A stretch of DNA of 64,000 nucleotides, from assembly GCA_944474755.1 (NCBI GenBank), contig OX104125.1, forward strand, positions 49,339,346 to 49,403,345. Reading direction: 5' to 3'. The first letter of the stretch is position 1. Each line of letters opens with the position of its first letter. Shown in pieces: positions 47,557-60,364 of this stretch. This DNA comes from Limnoperna fortunei (lineage: Eukaryota; Mollusca; Bivalvia; Mytilida; Modiolidae). The notes under the pieces are model-generated. The model saw nothing but the letters and a program-made list of their open reading frames with translations, had not been told where the DNA came from and searched no databases. The position numbers and the translations under genes are program-made.

Positions 47557-47572
47557 AAAAGCTTTTTGACAA
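46598..47572 (-). pseudogene. LINE ORF2 remnant: reverse transcriptase domain
   Basis: The open frame gives 324 residues; the first few derive from satellite. It shows KAFDSIEW (residues 7-14, a catalytic aspartate block), RGIRQGCPLSALLFILAVE (59-77) and LADDTTLYL (108-116, the FADD-type active site with its first residue changed to leucine). After the catalytic core come thumb-like motifs LHSWEKRNLSMIGKILIIKS, FIWKGKQDKVKR and KGGLNMIDF, typical of the L1/Tx1 group. The endonuclease and finger regions are missing through 5' truncation. It ends at a stop caused by a frameshift between 46598 and about 46614. It reads as a fairly recent copy, with few other lesions. Confidence 0.9.
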
Positions 47573-49668
47573 TTTAACTGCTATGAATGTTTAAAATTCT
47601 TTTTGTACAAGACAATAAAAATGGCATGAACGTTAACAAGTCTTTCTCTATAAGCCTTTATAAAATTTAACTGATACGAACACTTAACATTTCTGTACTA
47701 CAAGCCTTGAGACTGCTATGAACGTATAAAATTCGTGTTCTACAGGCCTTTAGCCAATATAAGTGGTATGGGCGTTAACAATTCTTGTTCTACAAGCTTT
47801 TTGACAATGACACTGCGATGAGCGTTTAAAATTCGTGTTCTACAATCTTTAAGACAATGTAACTGCTATGAACGCTTAAAATTCTTGCTTTACAAGGCTC
47901 AACACAATGTAACTGCTATATGTGTTTAAAGTTTCTGTTTTACAAGCCTTTAGACAATGTAACTGCTATGAACGTATGAAATTCTTGTTCTATAAGACTT
48001 TTTACAATGTTTCTCCCATGAACGTTAACAATTCTTGTTCTATAGGCTTTAGACAATCGAACTGCTATCGACGTATACAATTCTTGCTCTGTGTGATTTT
48101 AGACGATGTAACTGCGACGAACGTTTCCAATTCTTGTTCCACAAACCTTTAGACAATTTATGTGCTATGAACGTTTATAAGTCGTGTTGAAAAAGCCTTT
48201 AGATAACGCCTTGTACGAAAGTTTAAATTTTCTATATGACAACCTTTTAGACAATGTACCTGCTATGAACGTTTAAAATTTGTGTTCAGCAGGGCTTTAG
48301 AATACGAGACTGCAATGATAGTTAACAATTCTTGTTTTACAAGCCTTTAGACAATGTAACTGATACGAACGTTTAAAATCTTGTTTAAATTTCCTATAGG
48401 AGAAGCCTTTAGACAATGCAACTTCTGTGAACGTTTAAAATTTGTGTTGTACAAAGCTTTAGACAATGTAACTGCTATGGACTTTTAAAGGTCTTGTTGT
48501 ACAAGCCTTTTGACAATGTAAATAATATTAACTTTTAAAACTCGTGTTCTGCAAGGCTTTAGACTATGGGACTGCTATTATATTGAACAATTCTAGTTCT
48601 ACAAGCTTTAAGGCAATTGAACTGCTATAAACTGTTAAAATTCTTGTTCTACTTGTGTTTAAACAATGGAACTGATATGAACGTTTAAAAGTCGTGTTCC
48701 TTTAGTCTATATACAATGTAACTGCTATTGACGCTTATGACTCTTGTTCCACAAGCCACAAGACAAGTAACTGTTTTTAACGTTTTCAATTCTTGTTATA
48801 CAAGTCAATAGACAATATAAATGGATTCTTCTTCTATAAGCCTTTAGACAATGCAGCTGCTAGAAAAGTTATTAAATCTTGGTCTGAAATATTTAAAACT
48901 GTTGAACTGGTATTACCGTTTTAAATTTTTGTCAACGGGCCTTTAGAGAACGTAACTGCTTTGAACGTTAATATTCATGTTTTCCGTTGCTTTAAACAAT
49001 TTAACTTCTATGTATGTTTAAAATTCTTGATCTACAAGCCTTTAGACAATGCAACTGTTTTGAACGTTCGAAATTCTTGTTCTAGAAACCATTAGACAAT
49101 GTAACAGATATAAACGTTTTCAATTCTTGTTCTATAAAAGTTTAGACAACGTAGTTGCTATGAACGTTAACAATTCATGTTCTGAATACTTAGGACGATG
49201 GAACTGGTATTTCCGTTTTAAATTTTAGTTCTACCAGCATTAAGGAATGGAACAGCTATTACCGTTTTAAAGTGTTTTTCTACCAGCATTAAGAGGACGG
49301 AACTGCTATGGACGTTGAAAATTAATGTTTTACAAGGTTGTAAACAATGTAACTTCTATGTACGTTTCAAAGATCTTGTTCTACAAGCATTTAGACAATG
49401 TATCTGCTTTGAACGTTTAAAATTCATGTTCACAAGGCTTTAAACAATGTAACTTCTATGTACGTTTGAAGTTCTTGTTCTACAAGCCTTCAGACAATGT
49501 AATCAATATGAACGTTTTCAAATTCTTGTTCCACAAGTGTTTAGACAATGTAGTTGCTATGAACGCTTAATAATTCTTGTTCTACAAGCTTTTAGACAAT
49601 GTCTTTGCTGTGAACGTTAATAATTCTTGTTCTGAAATGCTTTAGACAGTGGACTGCTTTTACCGTTT
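47557..49668 (+). repeat. 50-bp satellite, array 8
   Basis: A monomer-by-monomer counterpart of 5350-7462 in array 2, including irregular monomers such as the shortened 'caagacaataaaaatggc' and 'ttcctatagg...agcc' units. This array therefore came from a block copy about 2.1 kb long. It leads to the A module through the usual junction. Confidence 0.92.
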
Positions 49669-51570
49669 TAAAAGTAACTCAATGACGATGATTTTGGTAA
49701 TGTGTTTTCAAAACATTATAGTAGAGACTAGGTATAGTTCTGGACGAGAATCATTTAGAATGTTTTAACTTATTCAGACAAAATTCGAGTGCAAGTCGAG
49801 ACCTATTCGAACTCTAGTCTGGTTGAGACTTTTCTGACAATTTCCAGACTAGTCGAGATTTTATTGAACACAACGCCAGGCTATTATAGCCTAACCCTAA
49901 CCCTAATTCAGAATTGTCAAGCGAGTAAAGACGTATATCGAGAAAAGTTAAGTAATATTAAAACAGATTTAGACCGGTTGAGTAAAAACCAGTACATTGC
50001 GGTACAATAAGTAACCTTTCCATACAAGCACAGCTATAATTTTCTATACGTTCGATTTTCTTACACAATACCATGCGATGGCTATCATCTTTTTCAATTT
50101 ACAGTCTGACATCCACTGTCTACGGGTTTCTCCATAAACAATATGAAATATCAACACTACACAGTAAAACAAGTTTTAAATTTAAACCAGTATATCCAAT
50201 TGGCATTTATTATAAAACGGATCAATTAGTCTTGAAAATTTTAAACCTGGATGTGTCACAATTTTAAACACGTCTTCAATTATTGATCTAGTTAAAATAG
50301 TTAAAAACTTCTGTGTACTCTAAAATTTCGATACCAGTTTGTACACATGTAGATTAAAAATGTAACCAAGACACATCATATCTATAATTGTGATATTTAC
50401 TTGAAATGATTTAGATAATAATGGAATCTAAAACATTTAAACAACACATTAATAGGATATAAATTCATTAGATGTGGCTTTGTTTTCTTATATCACACTC
50501 ACAAAACAACACAAATTCAACGAAGAACATTTTGGTAACAAATTTTATAGAACACAATGGAACAAATTTAGTATGGTTTAAACATGCTGGATTGACATTA
50601 TTTCCCCTTTAGTATAAACTGTAAAAATATTGGGTTGTTGTTATTGTTGTACACATTCTTTACGCATACGAAATAGGCCGTCTTAAGTGGTATCGCTGGC
50701 TTCAATCAAAGTTTGTATAATTAACACATAATTGAATGTTATAACAGACCACATGTTGACACGGCCATGTCTATTTATTCGTCATTTGACAAGACTGCCA
50801 TCGGCAATAAAGAAATGTCGAAGACACCTTAAAATTAATTTGGTCAATTGTGTCCTGATCTGTTGACCATTTATAAATGCAAGATAATCTTTATAACTAT
50901 GTATTGTAATGACCCCGTGAAGTAGGTGATACTTCACGTTTCAACTTTTAAATAAGATTTTTATTATAGATAAAGAGGTCGGTGAGTACTTTAACAATTT
51001 CTGCAAATTGGTTTATAAATCTAATTATCCTTTTAATACAAATACTTGTTATTGCATTTAATTTTATCGACATTTCACAAAATTGCCATCGGCAATACAG
51101 AACGTGTTATTGTATTCAATATTAAAAGTTAGATTATCAAGCCTTATTTTCATTACGCTTCAACTGAATTTAAAGATTTTCGTCAAAGGTTTTCGTATTT
51201 TGTTTAAGAATGTTTTTACTTAGGAAATAGATTAATTGTCAAATATCAAATAATTTAAATATATTTGTGACAACGTTCATTCGTTTCATTTTATATGTAG
51301 AACGAACAACTTTATCATTTTTAAGTTTGATGTTTCGCGTGTGAATTTTTCTAAAATTGACCAAATAAGCCGTCTAGAATCTAATCAGCAATACAAAAGG
51401 TGGCAAACAACTTCAAGTATTTTGGTTAATGATGTTTCCAATGTGTTGACGTTTTATTAACATAAAATGATTTTTAGAAATAATTGCATGAACTTAAAAA
51501 TCTGAATTAACTCTAGGTTTAATTGAATTTGAATTCGCTTTACGATATTTACAGTTAGAAGTCATTTTTA
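49669..51570 (+). repeat. A module, copy 4 (right end missing)
   Basis: It follows copies 1 and 3 up to about 51560 ('cgatatttacagttagaagt'), then joins directly to the last 73 bp of the MITE. The right ~450 bp of the A module, the satellite that normally follows it and most of the MITE are lost in one deletion. A telomere-like insertion lies near its left end (49890-49906). Confidence 0.85.
49890..49906 (+). repeat. Interstitial telomere-like (CCCTAA) units
   Basis: The sequence 'cctaaccctaaccctaa' stands where copy 1 of the A module reads 'cctaa' and copy 3 reads a similar single unit. The difference is 12 bp, exactly two telomeric hexamers of the animal TTAGGG type. Confidence 0.85.
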
Positions 51571-51643
51571 AAGAATTTCCTAGCTAAGTTTGTGAGGGTT
51601 TCGTGTACACATGTGGAAACAGAAACCTTGACTTGTGAGGATG
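51571..51643. mobile_element. Long-TIR MITE, copy 3 (right end only)
   Basis: 'gaatttcctagctaagtttg' to 'gacttgtgaggatg' is the right TIR of the element at 7969-8442, followed by the expected 'ttgttcttc' flank. The left ~400 bp were removed with the end of A module copy 4. Confidence 0.85.
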
Positions 51644-52327
51644 TTGTTCTTCAATAATTTAGAAAATGTAACTGCTATAGCCGTTTACAGCTCGTGTTTA
51701 CTGGCTTTTAGAAAATATAACTGCTATAACCATTTGAAATTAGTGCTCTACAGGCATTTTGACAGCTATGAACGTAACAATTCTTGTTCTACAATGGAAC
51801 GTCTGCAGATCTTTAGACAATGGAACTTCTATAATGTTTACAATTCTCTTGCTACAAGCCTTCAGACAATGCAACTGGTTAAGATGTTTAAAATTCTTGT
51901 TCTACAAGCCTGTAGACTATGTGACTGCAATAACCGTTTACAATTCTTGATCCAATATCTTTTAAACAATGTACATGCTGTAAACATTTAAAATTCGTGT
52001 TCTACAATAATTTAGACAATGCAACTGCTTTGAACGTTTAAAATTATTGTTTTACAAGGTTTTAGACTATTTAACTGCAATTTATATTGAAAGTTCTTGC
52101 ACTGAAAGCCTTTAGACAATGTATCTGTAATGAATGTTTAACAAGGTTTTAGACTATTTAACTGCAATTTATGTTGAAAGTTCTTGCGCTGAAAGCCTTT
52201 AGACAATGTATCTGCAATGAATGTTTAACAAGGTTTTAGACTATTTAACTGCAATTTGTGTTGAAAGTTCTTGCACTGAAAGCCTTTAGACAATGTATCT
52301 GCAATGGACGTTTCAAATACTTCTTCT
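51644..52327 (+). repeat. 50-bp satellite, array 9
   Basis: Counterpart of 8443-9142. It contains the 87-bp local amplification at 52054-52314 and ends against B copy 3 near 52327. Frames of 118 and 63 codons here are satellite artefacts. Confidence 0.9.
52054..52314 (+). repeat. 87-bp tandem triplication within satellite
   Basis: Three nearly identical 87-bp units start at 52054, 52141 and 52228 ('acaaggttttagactattta' through 'gtatctgcaatgaatgttta'). Each is a full monomer plus a shortened one. Only a few substitutions separate them, far fewer than between ordinary monomers, so this is the youngest amplification seen. The matching place in array 3 (about 8907-8990) has one unit. Confidence 0.9.
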
Positions 52328-55300
52328 ACAAGGACAGTGTAGTACAACATATTTTATACCTGCTTTGCATCTTTGATACGACATATGTTCGCGTCCACAC
52401 GAAGTTATGGAATATTATTACTTTCTACGAATGCATTCGAAAAGAAAGTTACTTACTAAACCATAAGTATTTCATTTACATAACTACACAGTTATGTAAC
52501 GCAACAACGACTTACACCAAAATGCAACTGTGAAAGTCTTTTTCAAGTCGTGAAAGGATGTTATATATTATATTGTTTTCCTCCACTCGTCAGTTAAAAT
52601 TTTGTTTCGGTTAAACATCAATCGTTACTTGCGTAAGTATTTCCATTTTAAATATACGGTTGTATTTTTATATATAACATTAGGAAACATACATTGTCGT
52701 AACTGAATGCTAAACCATGAAGAAATCTTAAATTTAAGAAAATGTCTCATTGAGAAACACGAAACCTACGACACATAGGAAAACTGTATATAACAGAACT
52801 GGAACAATGTAAACAAGTCTATAAAAGACTCAGACCGTTTTAAGAATGGATTTTGCTACGACATTCCGTTTGTGTGGACATATTTTGTCTCAGACATTTG
52901 ACCCCTTTCCATAGTATCTTGTATTAGTCAAAAGTCTCTATCTCATATATTTTGTTCATTGTGTCAGTCAAAATGGGATGTAACAGTCACATTTTGTATG
53001 AAAGCCTGCGAAACAAGTTTGCTCTCTAATAATACAAAGAGTGTTTCATCAGTCGTATAGGATTGAGATTATGAAGAATTATTGTGTCTATGGCAGACAA
53101 AGTATGTCCAGGATACATTTTACAGTCGTTGACCGTTGACATTACTCTTCTTTTAATATTTGTTAGCAAAACGAAATTTTAAATGTTTGAAAGATTTTTT
53201 TTATTGATTTATCCGTTAATTTTATTTGGACGATTGTGATCGGTCCGATGAATTTATAGGTGGTCCAATATCCAAAGATTGGAATATATGTTCTTATTGA
53301 TAACTGATTGCTAACGGATGCTTAGTTGCTGACTGTGCACATTTGCTGCAGTGTCTTTTATCTCAGGTACTCTAATTTTTATACAATATACTTATCATTA
53401 CGTTGATATTTTATGTGATAAGTAAGCGCTTTAATTTGATGAATAAATGGTTTTACCCCAAGTTTAATACAAGTGTATTTGTCATTAATGTTTACTTTGT
53501 TTGCCATTATGAGTCTATGTCTTTGTAATTTGCTTGTAACTTGTTATATGTTTTTGTATACACAGTTTATCCTAATCATCCATATTGCAGGACAAAGGGA
53601 CAGAGAAAAAGATCAGTAGGAAATCGTTTTAAGACCTCACGTTTCAGAAGAAAACACACAATGTCTGTAGCAATCTACTAATACAAGTATAACGTTTTTG
53701 CAAACGACTTGAATGTAACATAAAAATTAATTGCCGTAATGCATAGAAAAGTCCCGTCTTAATTACGTCAAATTTTATTTTGATATCTGACAATACCATA
53801 GCACGTGCTTTGGATTTGGTTTTTATTTTAGGTAGTGAAATATCAGTCACACCATTCTAAGCTCCGCCATCAGTTATTTATAGGTGGAATCTACGGTCTT
53901 GTATGTGTTACAAGTAATTTATGGCACAACCTTCCTCATAAGACAATTGCACATTTTCACGCTTCTCATTCAAAGTGTATTTGTCTGATATGGTCGGTAC
54001 CACAAATATAACTTGAAAAACATTATATGATCAAAATATTTAGTCGTCGCAAAATTCAAATTCTGTTCAATCTGCTTGGGTGTGAAAGAGTAATCTAGTT
54101 GTATATATGTTTATTTTGTTGGCGACCGTGTTTATACATTTTTCAGCTGTATAACCATGAACAAATACATTGCTATTAAAAAAAAATCGTCTTTTGTGTA
54201 CTTTTGTTAGGCGACCTTATTATAGCCCGTATGTTACTAGAGTGTTATATAAACAATGTGTTTCGTTTTGTAAATTTGAAAGTTAATTCTTCGTTCTGAA
54301 AGACAGTTTTAAAAGACAATGATCAGTTTTAAAGCAGAATCATATACATTTGTTTTAAAGTACAGTGATTATCAATTGTGATACACAATGCATTGATTTA
54401 TTAAAGTGGAACCAAATTATTCACACCAAATAAGCTGCAGACATACTAGTAACACACTGAACAAGTCCAAACAACTGATAAATAGTATTGTTTAATTCAA
54501 GAATCGCGACATTTTAATGGAATTTTAAGTCTACAAAATACACACAACAAAACATGATATAGGTAGATGCATCTGCTTGAGGACTGTTAGTCCTGAAGGT
54601 ATCACAAGCCCAGTAGTCACATGTCGGTGCTGACAGAACTATCATTGATTATTTCAATGATATAGTCATTGTCTAACTTTATTGTCCTTACATTTCGGAA
54701 AATATTTAAATTCTAAGGATTTTCTATTTTCAGGGTGTATAGTCTTAGCCGGATTTGAATGGAGCTTTGACTATAAATCATACAACATCTTAATCGTTTG
54801 AATTTTAATTGTTTCGATTTGGGCGCAACTGATGAAACTTGATTAAACGTAACGCGCGTCTGGCATAGTAAATTCTGTTAACCTTGTTAAATCTTTAATA
54901 ACATATGTAAATGACATCAGTAAAATATGAGAAAAAAATCCAACAGGTCTCTTATTTTTGAGTACAATAAAAGGGTTCCAGTGGTCGACTCACATAAAAA
55001 CCAAGGTGTAAATTAGCCTATGTTATATATCTTACAGTCATCAGGACAGGAGTCTGATGGGGCATTCTATGTAATTATATTTGAATTATTTGAGAAGACT
55101 ATATAAGATACTCTCCAGATACGGATTATGTGTTGCGTTGTGTATTTGTTGAAACACTTCTCAGTATCTGGACAGGTCTGAACAATTGCAGCATAGATGT
55201 ATTGTTTCTTATACTGATGTTTGCCTTATTTTTCATGAGCTTCTGTTGGCGATTGTTTGACGAATTTACTCGCAATGTGTGTGCGAATGACAGATGACCA

Positions 55301-55517
55301 ACAGATGCATTAAGTTTTCCTAAGCGTTGATACTATTTTTTATCATAGTAACTCTCTTTGTGTTTTGTGTTTTTTTTTTTTGGTTTCTGTGTTGCGCTGT
55401 ACATGACTATCTTTATCCATATGTGAAAGCAACTGTGATGACGTTGCACATTTAGCTTATTTCTGATTACCTATTTTAAGCATTTTACACTTGTAAACCC
55501 GGGATTAATCCGTTACC

Positions 55518-55636
55518 TACGTAATAACAAGGGTGTATGGCAATGGTATCACCTGAAATTACAGCCTTCGTCTTCGTCTCAGACTGAAGGGAAGTACTTT
55601 CAGGTGGTATGATTTCCATACACCCGTAATAACGTA
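55518..55636. repeat. Palindrome, B copy 3
   Basis: Counterpart of 13836-13963 with a worn left arm ('gaaattacag' in place of 'gaaagtacttctg'). The outer arms 'ggtgtatgg' and 'ccatacacc' are still complementary. Confidence 0.75.
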
Positions 55637-56336
55637 TATAACTGATATTTATGGTAATGTTTATGGCCTAGATATTCAAAACTAAATTAATATAATACAG
55701 TGTTAATATTTTTAGTGAAAACGTCGAATATGAAGAAATTATTATACTTAGGTCATTAGAAAAAACTGTGCATGAACATTTGATATTTTACTTGTTACTT
55801 GCCCAGACAGTGTTATCAAAGTTTACACCTCCTCACCAACTAAATTTGAAAAGTCAGGTATGTGTTACTGGTACAAATAATAACTTATTCAATAATTGTC
55901 ACAAAATCATGTTTGATTAAGTTACTTCACATTGATGCCGTTTGTTAAATGATAATTTTACAATTCCTTTAGACATATTTTGTTTGCCTCCGTTGCCGTA
56001 AGTCTAAAAATAATCGCACAACGAGTCTCCTGTAATGTTTGTCTGTCCTGTAACCTTGTAAAACATGGAGTTGCAATTGACGAAGAAGGTAAATATACTA
56101 AAATAAATGTTTCTATATGTGTATAAAGAAAAAGAAGAAGCAACCAGTTAGTTAACAGATATACAGGGATTTACAACTAAAACAGCAGACGAAACGATTC
56201 ATTAAAAACTAATTATTGATTGATTGATTGCTTGACTGATTGATTGACCTTTTCAGAAAACTGTATACTACTATATAATATACTGTTTTACTTGGTATTT
56301 GATATGCAGATGTTTTTAGTTTATGTGTTTTTCATT

Positions 56337-57588
56337 GTACTCCAGCGACAAACCTCTAGCAAGTTGATCAGAATGATCAAGCTGTATGATTGACATCTCT
56401 TATCAGCTTAAAATTTGACTCCCAACTGAGATGCTACAGCAGCTTGTTACAAAAATAATTAAAGGTCAGAGAAGTCATTGAAAACTTAAGCAGACGAATT
56501 TTTCATTATGAGGTTGTGAAAACAAACATAAAATTTTGTGCTTTCTATTTACATTATTTCATTAGTAAAAATATTAATTAAAATGAATGTTTTACGTTAC
56601 TTTACATTGATCTCTTTTATACAACAAATACATATGCATAAATACATTTGTCTTTTATATAGTTATGCAAAATGCATTTTATGGAAAAAAAACATAATTG
56701 AGTATTTTAATTTGTTCTGAACTTGAACTATCATTCAATCAGTATGAACCCCGTTGATGGTTGTTTTCATCTATGTAGCGTCTTTTCCAATTGCACATAT
56801 ATTGATATTTATATCCAAAAGAAAGAAAACAAAGGGATTATTATGCCGTTTTTTTATCACACACAATTTATCAGTATCCCTTGGAAAATGAATACTATAA
56901 TAAAACGAAACCCAACATCCACGGATACCCTTAGCTTCCAAAAATCAATGCTGAAATTTCATTCATTTATATTGTATATTTCTACAGAAAATTACGAAAT
57001 ATAACTGACTTGAACTTGGCACTTATCAAAATGTCAATTTGACAGTTTTTAATATGATTTTGCTAATTTTAGGTAATATGCTTGCATCAATTCTATGCCA
57101 ATCTAGCATTTCGGCGGTGATTATATATTTTTTGAGTAATTATTATTCTATTCTTTTGTAATTTGTATATAGGCCCGCCATCATCAGGGATTGTCCTTTA
57201 TAATGCTAAATAATTTAGTGTCTCATCTTGGTCAAGGTTTGAAATTCTGAAAAATTCTTGTACCTGGTATAAACAATAATGGGAGTTTCCTTAAATTTCT
57301 GACTACAAACAACATTTTCTCAATGCTAGAGAATCACATAATAACAGATCACACCAGTTTTTTTCTCAGTATTTTTACTTTACTTAACCCAATTGAAACC
57401 AAACTTGGCCATAATGTTCATTGGACCTTTACAAGGTTTGTGTTTTTTTTTGGATTGGAAAACCAAAATGGCCGCCAGCGCAAGACTTGTTTAACATAGG
57501 ACCCTATGGTGGAAAAATTAAAAAGGCTTCTTCTCTGACACTGTTTAACCAATCAAAACAAAATTTACTGGCAATAAAATTTAAAAAT
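56337..57588. other. 1.25-kb segment private to B copy 3
   Basis: It replaces the 130 bp at 14697-14826 of copy 1. Its edges show neither inverted ends nor an obvious target duplication. The left part has frames of 60 and 93 codons (56538-56720, 56723-57004) with no recognisable domain. The right part ('gaaaccaaacttggccataa', 'aaaatggccgccagcgcaag') looks like a dispersed repeat, but I cannot name it. Confidence 0.55.
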
Positions 57589-60364
57589 CTATGTATATAA
57601 GAACACTTGAGTTACATCAAATTTTATGTTCTACGAAATTTAAAAGGATTCCATTTTTTATAACACTTAAAAGAACTAGGTTGGTGTAAACGCGCGTCTC
57701 GTCTAACTAAAACTCATCCTTGGCGATGAAACCTACCCAAATTTAAAATCCAAATGATTAAGATGTTGTAGCGCTTTAATCACACAGATTCTACTATTTT
57801 ATACCAAACCTCATCACAGCGACCGTAGTAGGTAAACTGTTTGGAGAGTGTCATTATCCCTGAATGATAAAATTGAATTCTTCACATTTATAAATATGTC
57901 TATTATAGCTGCTGCAAAAGACTTAGTTCTCCGTGTGTTCAGAATGATACACATTTTTCAAATGGCAGTAAAAATTGTGATCCCATCAGTACCTTTTTTT
58001 CTGTGATTTTTTAATGATTCCTGTCGCATATTTAGCGACATATTACTTCTCTGACCTTGAACACACAAGCAGTTATTCAATGCGCAGGTATGTCGCATTA
58101 AAGAAGTAAACTTGTTAAACCGTTGTTTTTTTTTAAAGCAAAATAACGTACTCTGTTGCGTAGAAATATTATCAAATATATAAATGCAACAAAAATTAGT
58201 AAGTAGTATGGCAGATGCGCGTAAATCTAATGAAGAGGGAAAGGTGGATCTCACACCACAAATATTGGCAAGACATTACGACAAATAATTTGATATTACA
58301 ATATTACCGAACACCTTTACTCACTGATTAATTTAATATTTTATTTACAGATTGTTATGCATTTAGCAACACATTTGCATTTTAGTACATCATCGATTTT
58401 GGTTTATACCCCAGCTTTATAATATGAGTACATTTATTTTATTGCATTAACAAACATAACTTATGACAAAACCTCAATTGTTTAATTCTATATGAGTACT
58501 AATTGTATAAACATGTCAGCAGAAAATACAAAGGAAACCAACCGAACAACAAGAATGTCTAGAGACGACTGCCCTTTGCGGATATAAAAAACATAAACAA
58601 CAAGAAAGAAAACAAAAAGTAGACAAAGAGCAAGTGAGTAATCAAAACATGACGTAAGAAATTAATAACTACACAAAGAAATAGAGATAGGGCAATATTT
58701 TAAGCATTATTTTCTTAGAACACTTTGCTTCCGACATATTATCCGACGTATAAACAATATAGAAAAGTTATGCTCGACATGTTGGGTTTTATAGATACAA
58801 GTGTCACACATTCGAATCCTATCGTATCAGAAAATAGAGTTTAATAGATTTACCCCTATGACGTGGAGAGTACAAATAAACTTTAGTTTTACCTACAATC
58901 TAAGAATTATGTTTTCATCATGCACTTCCAAAATACAACTTATAATATCGACAGACAAGAGAAAAGAGTGCACTTCCAGCAGATTTTCGCAGCGTATTCC
59001 AGTAATAGCTTGACATCACAAGCAAATATTTTATTCGGCAACATGTCGTAAATCAGTAAGAATAATTAATTGTCGTTGAAAGGGAGGACAATGGTACCAT
59101 AAAATTTGACTCGTAGTTACAAAGAAAGCAAAAAAAATGTATTCGTCTACCTTTATTGTACGGAATATTGTACTGATTGCAGGATAAAATAACAATATAG
59201 TCCTTCAATTTCTGACGGCCTGTTATTCAAACCTTCCCAGCAGTTCTTACGTACTTTTTATCAATCTTGATAGATTATCTCTCACACAGATCGCAGGTGA
59301 CGTATGTATTTTCTCGAGTTTGTAAACCCACACACTTTTTACCGTGCACAACTGAGCTAAAAAATATTTAAAAACACAGATTTTGCATCTTGTACTGTAT
59401 GACTGTGCAGCAATTGTAGCAATTGCTTCCCTAAACATCCTTCTTATTCAAAGAAACTTGTACTAAAGGAAGTCTTGCTCGATGCAAGATTATAGATATA
59501 CGTGTATATTATTTTAAATAACGCAAATGCTATTTTTTTATTCTATATTGTGACCCTTTTAATTGTGTACATGGTGTAACGATATAAATAAATAATTTAT
59601 TAAACAACTGAGCAATATTTTATATGATTCTTATTATTTTGTTGACAAGACATTACCCACATGCATAAAGAAAGATCCATAATTGACGTAAACAATACCT
59701 TTGGTATATTGGAGAGAGCTTCCCGCTGCAAATAAATGACATCTCTTGCTAATTTTGTTCACACTTAACGTGTATACGCTTTGACTCCAGTAATAGATAT
59801 ATAAATGTTTTTTTCATTGTCAAACACTTCAATAGGAATTGATTGCCAGTCATAATCAGAGAACCACAGAAACGAACCATACAAAATTAAACCTAAAATT
59901 ACACAAGACTGTGTGTGTGTGTTAGTGTGTCATATCTATTTACGCTAGGTAAAATCAATGTGTAATTACAGTTTCGATAACAACACTATATAAAATAAGT
60001 TTATTATGTCAGAGACATTTAGAGACGTATATATGTATGCTATTTTTATTTAATACAAGTAGTAATCATAACCGCAAAACTTCTCTTAATATGCATCATA
60101 ATAACCAACGTATGATCTATTTATATGTAAACTACAAAAATATTCATACAGCAATTTCAAAAACAATTTCTTGAAATCTGTGTAACATTGTCACTGCGTT
60201 TACCTGTTCATGCCTACAAAGCATTATGCTTTACCCACATCATCTTATAAATGTACTTGTAAGTAAAACCAACATGACAATTTTGTAAAGCTGACTAAAG
60301 GTTATTAAATGTTGTTACTATACTTTTTATAATAAAAGAGTTATAATCTGTTTGAGAATGCGTT

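Larger units (their letters stand above)
52328..60364 (+). repeat. B module, copy 3 (~8 kb)
   Basis: It matches 9143-17534 along its length and keeps the empty sites for the TTAA and TA elements. It starts slightly later than the other copies ('acagtgtagtacaacat' region), because the satellite joins it at a different point. A block at 56337-57588 has no counterpart. A ~50-bp extra piece lies at about 60006-60055. There is no gene. Confidence 0.87.
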
